Assembly (NCBI RefSeq): GCF_943192905.1
Contig: NZ_CALPCC010000013.1
Span: 1-64,000, forward strand
Origin: Adlercreutzia murintestinalis
GTDB taxonomy: Bacteria; Actinomycetota; Coriobacteriia; Coriobacteriales; Eggerthellaceae
Direction: 5' to 3'
DNA: 64,000 nucleotides
Part shown: positions 1-7,394 of the stretch, one piece after another
How positions within the stretch are numbered: the first letter of the stretch is position 1
How the letters are laid out: each line of letters opens with the position of its first letter
Made by a program: the position numbers and the translations under genes
The notes under the pieces: model-generated
Database searches by the model: none
Told to the model about the DNA's origin: nothing
Seen by the model: the letters and a program-made list of their open reading frames with translations, nothing else

Positions 1-190
1 CAACTTGAAGCATCGATCTATCAGTTCTGACCTCGCGATTGTTCATCAAAAAGAGCACACTTTTTGAGCCTTAACCCAGATAATTCGATTCTTTCCGGCA
101 TTTCCACAACGTTTTGTTTGTGTCTGCTTTGGGTTATCGTCTGCATCGTTGCGGCACAGTCTCGGTTATGTTGGAGCATAGATACTGAGG

Positions 191-436
191 GTGATTCTTT
201 ATTCCTTTCTCGATGCTGAGATAAACGATGGTGCCTATGAGCAGTTGAATGTGTCGCCGCATGCGATCTTCAAACTTACACTGGTTAAAGGCACGCTTGA
301 AAGCGCGATGCAACGTGATGAGGCCGCTTTCTACGCGATTATGAATATATCCAATCTGCTCTTTGATGAGACTGCTGTAATGAATAAGATGTCGGCTAGC
401 TTGGATCAATATTTTGAAAAAGTAAAGAAGAAATGA
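191..436 (+). CDS. Small hypothetical protein in AT-rich border region
   Basis: Open frame of 81 codons that would start at a GTG, with an in-frame stop (TAG, 179-181) just upstream. The product is mixed in composition, ends in a lysine-rich tail (VKKK), and has no signal peptide or membrane segment. I recognise no family. Codon use is AT-rich like the surrounding 2 kb and unlike the GC-rich genes after 2350. It could be the C-terminal remnant of a decayed helical protein carried on an integrated element. No convincing ribosome binding site is visible before the GTG, so expression is doubtful. Confidence 0.3.
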   Translation: MILYSFLDAEINDGAYEQLNVSPHAIFKLTLVKGTLESAMQRDEAAFYAIMNISNLLFDETAVMNKMSASLDQYFEKVKKK

Positions 437-992
437 AACAATGTAGAGAAAACTTGAAAGTGCTGGAAGTTGTTGAATAATTTCGAAACTGTTGGATCGA
501 AAAATTCTTTAAGCATTTCTACACGAGCTATCAATCACATTGACGGCTCACGCTGCTGTTTCTAGAGCACCTAGAAACCGAACTAGATACGAGACGTGCC
601 GACGAATCAGTCGAGGTTATAACAGAGCACAGAGAGTATATGAGAGCCTGCGGATCATATTGGATAGTTCGTTATCACCAATATATGCGAACTGCCAAAA
701 GCTATTGAATCGATCTTGTCACACTTGAAGAAATAAATAAACAAGAAGGAAAGAGAAACCTTTTGTGGCAGCTTTTTGCTCTGCTCTGTTAACCTTGTTT
801 CTGCCACAATCACAAGCCTTATTAGGGCTTCATATGTTTAGCGAATAGTCAGCTGGGAGAGCATCTGTCTTTCAGGGCTATTTGCTATATGGCGACGCCT
901 TGCTTGTGGTTGTGGCGACCGATACGGATGCTCTCCTGTCTGTCGCGCAGTCCATTCTGCACCATGATTGGGAGAGAAGAGAAAGGACTGTT
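437..992. other. Gene-poor AT-rich stretch with inverted repeats
   Basis: No convincing gene. A 62-codon frame at 540-728 has an Arg/Ser-rich product with no recognisable features and is probably spurious. A 9-bp inverted repeat (TTGTGGCAG at 763-771, CTGCCACAA at 801-809) could form a hairpin. A 10-bp inverted repeat pairs 856-865 (GGAGAGCATC) with 927-936. The sequence around 847-866 resembles the D-arm of a tRNA (TA, GTC, AGCTGGGA, GAGC, A), but no full cloverleaf follows. Confidence 0.4.
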
Positions 993-1724
993 ATGAAGAA
1001 ATTGATTGTTCAGGTAAGTTCCGTTCTTCTTTGCGTCATATTGGCGTGCGGTGCAATGGGTTGCTCAAAGAATGTAGAGCCCATTGAACAGAGTGAACCA
1101 GCAACGGCAAATGTTGCTTCTAAAGAAACTGATGAACCGCAAGACCTAGAGATAGTTGAATCAGGGTATTGGTTCGATGAATATAATGATGGCAATTATG
1201 CTGTTATTATTCAAAATGGGAACATGAACTGGGCCGCTGAAAATGTGCAAGTCAAAGTGACGGGTAAAGACGATGCGGGGCAGATTGTTGGCAGCGACAC
1301 AAATAAGCTCTCTCTGATCTTCCCGAATGGCAAGACGGCGTTATGCGGCGAAACATTATTTGAAGGAGCTTCCACACTCGAATTTCAGTTAATAAACTCG
1401 AAGAAAATGTGGACAGAGATAGATATTCAACAAGCCCAACTCGATCAGCTTTTCTTTGTTGACGCTATAAATGAGACAACAAATTCTTTTGGTGACACTA
1501 CAGTATCAGGTCAAGCAACTAATCAAATGGACGCAGAGATTGCCCTATCCACCGCAAACGCAGTATTTCGAGATGAAGCAGGAAATGTTCTAGGGGGAGC
1601 ATATACATATCTTGATACTATGACACCTGATAGTACACTGCCGTTCTCAATTACAAGCATTGACGGTGTGCCATCACATGCAAAAGTTGAGATATACCTT
1701 AACTGTGGTAGCCTCATTTCTTAG
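993..1724 (+). CDS. Secreted lipoprotein with two FxLYD-like domains
   Basis: Product of 243 residues. The ATG at 993 is preferred over the further upstream ATG at 882, because it has a good Shine-Dalgarno (GAGAAAGGA) and opens directly into a signal peptide: MKK, a hydrophobic core, then cysteines at residues 19 (ILAC) and 24 (AMGC) as possible lipidation sites. The mature part seems to hold two beta-rich repeats of the kind seen in FxLYD or DUF5067 lipoproteins, around residues 60-130 and 145-235. Each has a pattern of the type xDxxGxxxG followed by a polar strand. The role is unknown, probably binding at the cell surface. The gene is AT-rich, stands alone and ends at a strong terminator, consistent with cargo of an integrated element. 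Confidence 0.7.
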   Translation: MKKLIVQVSSVLLCVILACGAMGCSKNVEPIEQSEPATANVASKETDEPQDLEIVESGYWFDEYNDGNYAVIIQNGNMNWAAENVQVKVTGKDDAGQIVGSDTNKLSLIFPNGKTALCGETLFEGASTLEFQLINSKKMWTEIDIQQAQLDQLFFVDAINETTNSFGDTTVSGQATNQMDAEIALSTANAVFRDEAGNVLGGAYTYLDTMTPDSTLPFSITSIDGVPSHAKVEIYLNCGSLIS

Positions 1725-1733
1725 TGCTGTTAA

Positions 1734-1763
1734 AAAACCCGCACCTCTAATGGTGCGGGTTTT
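1734..1763 (+). terminator. Intrinsic terminator after the lipoprotein gene
   Basis: A perfect 12-bp stem (AAAACCCGCACC and its complement) closes a 6-nt loop and runs straight into a T tract. It begins 9 bases after the lipoprotein stop codon. The A-rich 5' side and T-rich 3' side would let it work in both directions. Confidence 0.9.
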
Positions 1764-1910
1764 ATGGCTAGCATACGTATACGTAAATCAACCGTAAACG
1801 TACATCGCTACACTCATATAGAGATTTCAAGGACACGCAAATACCATCAATAATTACACGTAAATTTACATACTTATCAGCCAGCTCTTATAGTTGAGAG
1901 TCAAGGGTTT

Positions 1911-1938
1911 GCAGGTTCAAATTCTGCCGTCCTAACCA
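1911..1938 (+). pseudogene. tRNA 3' end remnant, probable attachment site
   Basis: Reads as the 3' part of a tRNA gene. A T-stem GCAGG (1911-1915) pairs with TCTGC (1923-1927) around a 7-nt T-loop TTCAAAT. A 7-nt acceptor strand CGTCCTA (1928-1934), a discriminator A and an encoded CCA (1936-1938) follow. The matching 5' acceptor strand (TAGGACG) is not present at the expected distance upstream, so this is not a complete tRNA. Partial tRNA 3' ends are typical right borders of elements integrated by tyrosine recombinases. The intact tRNA copy would lie left of this window. Confidence 0.6.
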
Positions 1939-1963
1939 GACATCACGACAGGTCAGATGGTTG

Positions 1964-2000
1964 ATATGCCGTCCGCCTGTTGCATATCTGGACGGCATAT
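1964..2000 (+). terminator. Hairpin just after the tRNA remnant
   Basis: A perfect 11-bp inverted repeat (ATATGCCGTCC / GGACGGCATAT) around a 15-nt loop starts 26 bases after the CCA end of the tRNA remnant. No T run follows, so termination would be weak or need help. Its position suggests it was the terminator of the original tRNA gene, left in place when an element inserted. Confidence 0.5.
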
Positions 2001-2066
2001 ACAAATCACGCAAATAATTGGATCATGTTTGAGTTATGTTTCAAAGAGTGCATTATCTAAATTTAT

Positions 2067-2291
2067 TTATTGCCTGTACTCAGTTGGCATGTGAAACTCG
2101 CTCCAGACGATCTTCAATCCGTATTCCTTGAGTGTCCCTGCGCCGTTCGCGCTTGTTATGGTGCCGCTCATGCAGCAGCCTCTGCACCTGAGCCACCCCT
2201 CACCGAACAGATGGTCGCGTGAATCGGCGTGACGGCCGCACAGCGAGAGGCTCTTAGTAAAGTCAATGCGATGCGGAACGCACAGCGGCAC
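2067..2291 (-). CDS. Unassigned short Cys/His-containing ORF
   Basis: A 74-codon minus-strand frame in host-like GC-rich sequence, divergent from the hydrogenase operon. The product has a Cys/His cluster (LCGRH, then RCRGCC about 17 residues later) that could bind metal, but I recognise no family. It may be the C-terminal fragment of an older gene cut by the adjacent insertion, or a chance frame. No ribosome binding site is evident. Confidence 0.25.
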   Translation of the reverse strand: MPLCVPHRIDFTKSLSLCGRHADSRDHLFGEGWLRCRGCCMSGTITSANGAGTLKEYGLKIVWSEFHMPTEYRQ

Positions 2292-2349
2292 GCCGATCGC
2301 CGTTCCGCTGTCTCATTCCCACGAGGTAAACGAGAAGGGGAAAGCGGAG

Positions 2350-4281
2350 ATGCAACTGATCGCCACTTTGATACTCCTGCCGTTGATTGCAGCGATCCTG
2401 CTCCTTATCATCCGGCAGAACACCGCGCGCACGATCATCGTATGCGCATTCGGCACCTTGATCGCCCTTGCTTCGGTGGTTTTTGCGGGCACGTATCTCG
2501 CCGCAGGGCCGGTGTTTTTCGACTTCAACCATCCTCTGATCGATCACGCTTGCACCGCCATCAGCGGCCTGTGCGTCGTTGTCATCCTGGCTTTTTCAGC
2601 GAAGTACAAAAACATCTGGGCGGCGCTGCTGGCCATCATCCAGATCATCGTCGTGATGGTGGTCGAGTTCGGCTTCGCAAGCCAGATGGAGGTCGAGATC
2701 GGCCTCTACACCGATCTGCTCTCCATCATCATGGTGCTCATCATCGGCATCATCGGATCGGGCATTTGCATCTATGCCTTGGGATATATGGAAGACTTCC
2801 AAGCTCACCAAGATGCCGCTGCGCGCGATAGGCGCCCGACCTTCTTCGCGCTGATGTTCATCTTCCTCTCAGCCATGTTCGCCATCGTGCTCTCCAACAA
2901 CATGTCGTGGATGTTCACCGCGTGGGAGGTGACCACGCTGTGCTCGTTCTTGTTGATCGGATACACCAAAACCGACGAGGCCATCCGCAATGCCTTCCGT
3001 CAGATCATCATGAACTTGGCGGGCGGCATCGCCTTCATCGTGGCGCTGTGGTTCGCCATCACCGACGTGGGCACGCTCTCGCTCATAGAGTTTCTTCAGG
3101 CCGGCATCGCCAACCCCGCTATCGTGGCGGTGCCCATCACGTTCCTCGCCTTTGCGGGCATCACCAAGGCAGCTCAGATGCCGTTTCAAACGTGGCTTCT
3201 AGGGGCCATGGTCGCTCCAACGCCGACCAGCGCTTTGCTCCATTCCTCAACCATGGTGAAGGCGGGCGTCTTCTTGCTGGTGAAGCTCGCGCCGCTGTTC
3301 TTGCTGAACACGATCCCCTCGGTCATGGTGATGCTGGTTGGCGGCATTACCTTCCTGCTCTGCTCCTTCATGGCCATCTCGCAGACCAATGCCAAGCGCG
3401 TGCTGGCTTACTCCACCATCGCGAATCTGGGGCTGATCACGATGTGCGCTGGGGTGGGCACCCCTGAGGCGGTGTGGGCCGCGATCTTCTTGATCATCTT
3501 CCATGCTATCGCGAAGAGCCTGCTGTTCCTGTGCGTGGGCACGGCCGAACATCATATTGGCAGCCGCGACATCGAGGATATGGACTTGCTGTTCGAGCGT
3601 ATGCCGCGTTTGGCTCGCTTCATGATGCTGGGCATCATGTGCATGTTCATCGCGCCCTTCGGCATGCTCATCGCAAAGTGGGGCGCGTTGGTGTCCTTCG
3701 CCAACATGGATCAGATCGCGCTCATCTTGATTCTGGCATTCGGCTCTGCTGCCACGTTCATGTTCTGGGCGAAGTGGCTCGGCAAGCTGGCGGGCATCGC
3801 CGGACAGCCGCCCAACGTTGAGCTTTCCGTGCATAAGAGCGAATGGGTGTCCATTCTGCTCATGGTCATGCTGCTCGTATTCGCTTGCATCGCCCTTCCG
3901 GCCATATCGGCGTACCTGGTTGAGCCCTATGTCGTCAGTGCCTACCAATTCGCGCCCGTTGCCTTCCTGGTTCAGGATATCTCCTTCGACAACCTCTACC
4001 TGGCAAGCATCAGCGTGTGCATCGTGGTCATCGCGCTGTTCTGCGGTTTGGGTCGCTCGAAGAAGCGGCAGGTTGATGTATATCTCGCGGGAGTCAGCCG
4101 CGACGATGATGCGCGTGCGTTCCAGAACTCCCTTTCGGGCCAGACGGTGGCGACGGCGCGCAACTGGTATATGGAAGATGTGTTCGGCGAGGCGCGCATC
4201 GCACCGGTGGGTGTGGTGTTCAATAGCGTGGTCATGCTGTGCGCGGTGGTGTTGGCGCTTGTCGGCATAACGTTGGCATAG
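2350..4281 (+). CDS. echA: Ech-type hydrogenase antiporter-like subunit (EchA/NuoL family)
   Basis: Proton- or sodium-translocating membrane subunit of a group 4 [NiFe] hydrogenase, 643 residues, homologous to NuoL/MrpA-type antiporters. The ATG at 2350 is chosen because it opens directly into a hydrophobic helix; the upstream frame lacks membrane character. About 14-16 transmembrane segments are predicted by eye. Conserved motifs include the MFTAWEVTTLCSFLLIG segment, PTPTSALLHSSTMVKAG and the FHAIAKSLLFLCVG helix with its buried His and Lys residues. It is the first gene of a six-gene operon in the order of echABCDEF. With EchB it would couple ferredoxin-driven H2 production to ion export across the cytoplasmic membrane. 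Confidence 0.88.
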   Translation: MQLIATLILLPLIAAILLLIIRQNTARTIIVCAFGTLIALASVVFAGTYLAAGPVFFDFNHPLIDHACTAISGLCVVVILAFSAKYKNIWAALLAIIQIIVVMVVEFGFASQMEVEIGLYTDLLSIIMVLIIGIIGSGICIYALGYMEDFQAHQDAAARDRRPTFFALMFIFLSAMFAIVLSNNMSWMFTAWEVTTLCSFLLIGYTKTDEAIRNAFRQIIMNLAGGIAFIVALWFAITDVGTLSLIEFLQAGIANPAIVAVPITFLAFAGITKAAQMPFQTWLLGAMVAPTPTSALLHSSTMVKAGVFLLVKLAPLFLLNTIPSVMVMLVGGITFLLCSFMAISQTNAKRVLAYSTIANLGLITMCAGVGTPEAVWAAIFLIIFHAIAKSLLFLCVGTAEHHIGSRDIEDMDLLFERMPRLARFMMLGIMCMFIAPFGMLIAKWGALVSFANMDQIALILILAFGSAATFMFWAKWLGKLAGIAGQPPNVELSVHKSEWVSILLMVMLLVFACIALPAISAYLVEPYVVSAYQFAPVAFLVQDISFDNLYLASISVCIVVIALFCGLGRSKKRQVDVYLAGVSRDDDARAFQNSLSGQTVATARNWYMEDVFGEARIAPVGVVFNSVVMLCAVVLALVGITLA

Positions 4282-4292
4282 GGGGAATTGGC

Positions 4293-5198
4293 ATGTCACT
4301 GATGGAACTTATCATACCGATCCTTGCCAGCTTGGTCTTTGCTGTAGTGGCACCGGTGGTGGGCTGTCTGCTGGCCGGTGTTGACCGTATTCTCTCGGCG
4401 CGCATGCAGGGTAGGGTAGGACCGCCGCTTCTGCAGCCGTACTACGATGTGCGCAAGCTGATGGGCAAGGAACGCGTTGACGTGAACACGGTGCAGGGCG
4501 CCTATGTGGTCTGCGCGTTCATCTTCGCTTGTCTTGCTGGCGGTATCTTCTTCAGTGGCGGCAACTTGCTCATGTGCGTGTTCATCATCACGCTCTCAAG
4601 CCTCTTCCTTATCATGGCAGCCTGGTCGACGCGCTCTCCCTATGCGGAGGTGGGTGCTGCGCGCGAAACCATGCAGGTGATGTCCTATGAGCCGATGGTG
4701 CTGCTGTTCGCCGTGGCGTTCTACATGGCAACCGCGCTGATCTTGCCCACCGAGGGCATCGGATCGTTCAATGTGGGGGCAGCATTCTCGCTCGACTTCC
4801 CGGTCATCGCCTATATCTGGCCGGTCTTTCTGGGGCTGCTGTTCATTCTGACCATCAAACTGCGCAAATCGCCGTTCGACCTGTCCATGTCGCACCACGC
4901 GCATCAAGAGATCGTGCGCGGCATCACCACGGAAATGAGCGGCTCGACGCTGGCGTTGGTGGAAGTGCTGCATTGGTGCGAGAACGTGCTGTTCCTGGGC
5001 TGGGTCAGCATCTTCTTCGTGTGGGGCGCGTGGTGGTCGGTATTGATCGCCATCGTGGTGGCGCTTGCGGTGTACTTCCTCGAGATACTGATCGACAACA
5101 ACTTCGCGCGCGTGAAATGGCAATTCATGCTGAAGAGCGCATGGGCGGTCGCGCTCGTTGGCGGTGGCATCAACATCGCTGTTCTGGCTTTCGTATAA
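4293..5198 (+). CDS. echB: Ech-type hydrogenase membrane subunit (EchB/NuoH family)
   Basis: Membrane anchor homologous to NuoH, 301 residues and about 8 transmembrane helices. It joins the hydrophilic hydrogenase module to the ion-pumping arm. The ATG at 4293 follows an AGGGGGA ribosome site 12 bases after echA ends. Family signatures are visible: a polar loop near the N-terminus (ARMQGRVGPP followed by LLQPYYDVRKL), the acidic loop STRSPYAEVGAARE, and the cytoplasmic loop KSPFDLSMSHHAHQEIVRG. These glutamates and charged loops match the quinone-site region of NuoH, which in Ech complexes transmits the redox signal. Confidence 0.9.
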   Translation: MSLMELIIPILASLVFAVVAPVVGCLLAGVDRILSARMQGRVGPPLLQPYYDVRKLMGKERVDVNTVQGAYVVCAFIFACLAGGIFFSGGNLLMCVFIITLSSLFLIMAAWSTRSPYAEVGAARETMQVMSYEPMVLLFAVAFYMATALILPTEGIGSFNVGAAFSLDFPVIAYIWPVFLGLLFILTIKLRKSPFDLSMSHHAHQEIVRGITTEMSGSTLALVEVLHWCENVLFLGWVSIFFVWGAWWSVLIAIVVALAVYFLEILIDNNFARVKWQFMLKSAWAVALVGGGINIAVLAFV

Positions 5199-5207
5199 GG
5201 AGTTCGC

Positions 5208-5651
5208 ATGGGATACGCATCGAAATCCCCGTGGGTGATCCACTATGATGGGTCAAGCTGCAACGGGTGCGACATCGAGGTACTTGCTACGCTGTGCCCG
5301 GGCTTCGACGGCGAGCGCTTCGGCGTGGTGAACACGGGAAATCCCAAGCACGCCGATATCTTCTTGGTGACCGGTTCGGTCAATGCGCAAAACATCGACG
5401 TCGTGCGTGAGATCTACGATCAGATGATCGAACCGAAAGTGGTTGTCGCGTGCGGTATTTGCGCTTGCTCAGGGGGCATCTTCCAAGATTGCTATAACGT
5501 GCTCGGCGGCGTGGACAAGGCGATTCCGGTCGATGTGTACGCGCCGGGTTGTGCGGTGCGTCCCGAAACACTGATCGATGCGATCGTTGAGGGCGTTGCT
5601 GTGTTGGACGAAAAAGCGGCGCAGATGAAATCGGCAGAGAAGGCGAGGTAG
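5208..5651 (+). CDS. echC: Ech-type hydrogenase small subunit (EchC/NuoB family)
   Basis: Electron-transfer small subunit, 147 residues, carrying the proximal [4Fe-4S] cluster. Likely ligands are Cys18 and Cys21 (SSCNGCDIE), one of Cys82/Cys85/Cys87 (ACGICACSGG) and Cys115 (YAPGC). This matches short NuoB-like subunits of group 4 hydrogenases rather than the longer small subunits of uptake enzymes. There is no Tat signal, so it sits on the cytoplasmic face. The start has a clear TAAGGAG site, which also overlaps the echB stop region. Confidence 0.92.
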   Translation: MGYASKSPWVIHYDGSSCNGCDIEVLATLCPGFDGERFGVVNTGNPKHADIFLVTGSVNAQNIDVVREIYDQMIEPKVVVACGICACSGGIFQDCYNVLGGVDKAIPVDVYAPGCAVRPETLIDAIVEGVAVLDEKAAQMKSAEKAR

Positions 5652-5657
5652 GCGCTC

Positions 5658-6302
5658 ATGGAATTCACGCAGGGATTCGCGCCGCTTGAAGATGCTCAGG
5701 TGCATGAGGAAGCGCAGCGCAGACGTGCAGATGGTTGGCGCTACGTGCAAATGCTCGCGGTCAATCGCGATGAGGGCGTTGATGTCATCTATTCTTACAT
5801 GAAGGATGGCGCGCTTGAGAATCTCGTGGTCGAAGCGGTGCCCCATGATGGCAAACTCGAGTCCATCAGCGACGTATACCTGGAATCGTTCGTGTGCGAG
5901 AACGAGATACACGACCTGTTCGGAATAGGGTTCTCCGGCCTCGCCATCGATTTCTTGGGAAACTTCTATCGCCTTTCAACCGAAAAGCCCATGACCATCA
6001 TCTCGCCTGAGCAGCTTGCCCGTCGCGAGAAGGAAGCGAAGGCGAAAGCTGCGGCCGCCGCGAAGGCAGCCGCACAGACGCAAGAGCAAAACGCCGAGGA
6101 CATGGAAGCAAAATTGGCGGCCATGGATCCCGAAAAGGCAGCGAAAGTGCGCGCTGCTATGGAGGCGAAAGCTGCGAAGGAGAAGAAACAGGCCGAAGCC
6201 GACCTTGAGGCGAAGCTTGCAGGCATGGACCCTGAGAAAGCAGCTAAAGTGCGTGCTGCCATGGAGGCCAAGGCTGCGAAGGCAGAGAAGGAGGTACGGT
6301 AA
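5658..6302 (+). CDS. echD: Ech-type hydrogenase subunit EchD (NuoC family) with repeated Ala/Lys/Glu tail
   Basis: Residues 1-115 match the NuoC/30-kDa fold that scaffolds the large subunit. The core includes a conserved FVCENEIHDLFGIGF segment and ends near FYRLSTEKP. Residues 120-214 form an Ala/Lys/Glu-rich, probably alpha-helical tail that ordinary EchD lacks. The tail contains two 25-residue copies (150-174 and 184-208), each centred on MDPEKAAKVRAAMEAKAAK, that differ at only one residue. The stop overlaps the echE start by one base (TAATG), implying translational coupling. What the tail binds is unknown. Confidence 0.88.
   Translation: MEFTQGFAPLEDAQVHEEAQRRRADGWRYVQMLAVNRDEGVDVIYSYMKDGALENLVVEAVPHDGKLESISDVYLESFVCENEIHDLFGIGFSGLAIDFLGNFYRLSTEKPMTIISPEQLARREKEAKAKAAAAAKAAAQTQEQNAEDMEAKLAAMDPEKAAKVRAAMEAKAAKEKKQAEADLEAKLAGMDPEKAAKVRAAMEAKAAKAEKEVR
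6105..6281 (+). repeat. Imperfect tandem 75-bp coding repeat in echD
   Basis: Two 75-bp units, 6105-6179 and 6207-6281, 102 bases apart start to start. By eye they differ at 16 bases, but only one change alters an amino acid (Ala to Gly). The duplication is therefore old and the encoded helix appears to be under selection for its protein sequence. Confidence 0.85.
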
Positions 6303-7390
6303 TGGGTAAGGCGACGATCATTCCATTCGGCCCGCAGCACCCCGTGCTGCCCGAACCCCTTCATCTTGATTTGGTGGTCGAAGACGAAACCGTCATCGAT
6401 TGCATTCCGCAGATCGGGTTCGTACATCGAGGGCTCGAAAAGCTCGTCGAGACGCGCGACTACAACCAGTTCATCTACGTGGCTGAGCGCATCTGCGGCA
6501 TCTGCGCCATGGGTCACAGCTTAGGCTATGCCGAAACGGTCGAGGAGCTGATGGGGGTGGAGGTTCCCCGGCGCGCTGAATACCTGCGCGTAATCTGGCA
6601 TGAGCTCTCGCGTATCCATTCGCATCTGCTGTGGCTCGGGCTTGCTGCCGATGCCTTCGGGTTCGAGAGCATGTTCATGCATTGTTGGCGCCTGCGCGAG
6701 CGCGTGCTCGATATCTTCGAGAAGACGACCGGGGGTCGTGTGATCTTGTCGGTGGTGTCGGTGGGAGGCGTGGTGCGCGATATGGACCGCGCCACGCTCA
6801 CGTGGATCTGCGACGTGCTCGATGGCATCAAAAGCGACTATGATGCCATCGTGAAAACGCTGCTCACCGACACGTCCATCAAGAATCGTACGGTGGGCGT
6901 CGGTGCGATATCGCGCGAGAAGGCCATTGAGCTTTCTATGGTAGGCCCGTTCGCGCGCGCGTCAGACGTTGCGTACGATGTGCGCATGTTCGGGCGGGGC
7001 GCCTATGGCGACCTTGCCGATTTCCAGCCGATCGTAGATGCGCAAGGCGATTGCTATGCGCGCGTGAAGGTGCGTTGTCTTGAGGTCGTGCAGTCGATCG
7101 AGATCATCAAGGAGCTGGCCTCTAAGATACCCGAGGGGGACATTGCTGTGAAGGTGAAGGGCAGTCCTGTTGCGGGGGCACAGGCATCGAGCGTGCTCGA
7201 GCAGCCCCGGGGCGAGTGTTATTACTACGCACGCGGGAATGGCTCGAAGTATCTTGAGCGCATGCGCATGCGCACCCCGACTTCGCAAAATCTCGCAGGG
7301 ATGACCGTTGCGCTCAAAGGATGCGATTTGGCCGACGTGAACATGATCATCCTGACGATCGATCCCTGCATCAGCTGCACGGAAAGGTAG
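6302..7390 (+). CDS. echE: Ech-type hydrogenase large catalytic subunit (EchE/NuoD family)
   Basis: Catalytic [NiFe] subunit, 362 residues. The N-terminal nickel motif RICGICAMGHS (about residues 62-72) and the C-terminal DPCISC motif are both complete, so four cysteines are available for the Ni-Fe site. The protein ends three residues after the last cysteine (TER). It therefore lacks the C-terminal extension that maturation proteases remove in many [NiFe] hydrogenases, as in known Ech enzymes. A strong AAGGAGG ribosome site lies within the end of echD. No hyp maturation genes occur in this window, so they must be elsewhere. Confidence 0.93.
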   Translation: MGKATIIPFGPQHPVLPEPLHLDLVVEDETVIDCIPQIGFVHRGLEKLVETRDYNQFIYVAERICGICAMGHSLGYAETVEELMGVEVPRRAEYLRVIWHELSRIHSHLLWLGLAADAFGFESMFMHCWRLRERVLDIFEKTTGGRVILSVVSVGGVVRDMDRATLTWICDVLDGIKSDYDAIVKTLLTDTSIKNRTVGVGAISREKAIELSMVGPFARASDVAYDVRMFGRGAYGDLADFQPIVDAQGDCYARVKVRCLEVVQSIEIIKELASKIPEGDIAVKVKGSPVAGAQASSVLEQPRGECYYYARGNGSKYLERMRMRTPTSQNLAGMTVALKGCDLADVNMIILTIDPCISCTER

Positions 7391-7394
7391 GGCC

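Larger units (their letters stand above)
1764..2349. other. Border region without a clear gene
   Basis: Gene-poor junction between the AT-rich left end and the GC-rich hydrogenase operon. It contains a 12-bp palindrome (TACGTATACGTA, 1774-1785) and CGTAAA repeats at 1782, 1793 and 1859. A 10-bp direct repeat CACGCAAATA occurs at 1834-1843 and 2007-2016. The tRNA 3' remnant and its hairpin are listed separately. After about 2070 the composition becomes host-like, and a short minus-strand frame is present. Confidence 0.5.

Noticed and set aside
46-67. 8-bp inverted repeat TCAAAAAG/CTTTTTGA as a terminator
   Set aside because: The stem is almost all A-T, with no GC core and no gene ending just before it.
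882-992. Longer lipoprotein start at 882
   Set aside because: It would place 37 non-signal residues before a clear signal peptide, and the ATG at 993 has the better ribosome site.
2229-2831. 200-codon plus-strand frame rich in His, Arg and Pro
   Set aside because: It overlaps echA in another frame and has the biased composition of a shifted GC-rich gene.
3247-4299. 350-codon minus-strand frame opposite echA
   Set aside because: It is rich in His, Arg and Gln, has no domain, and is the antisense shadow of a clear membrane-protein gene.
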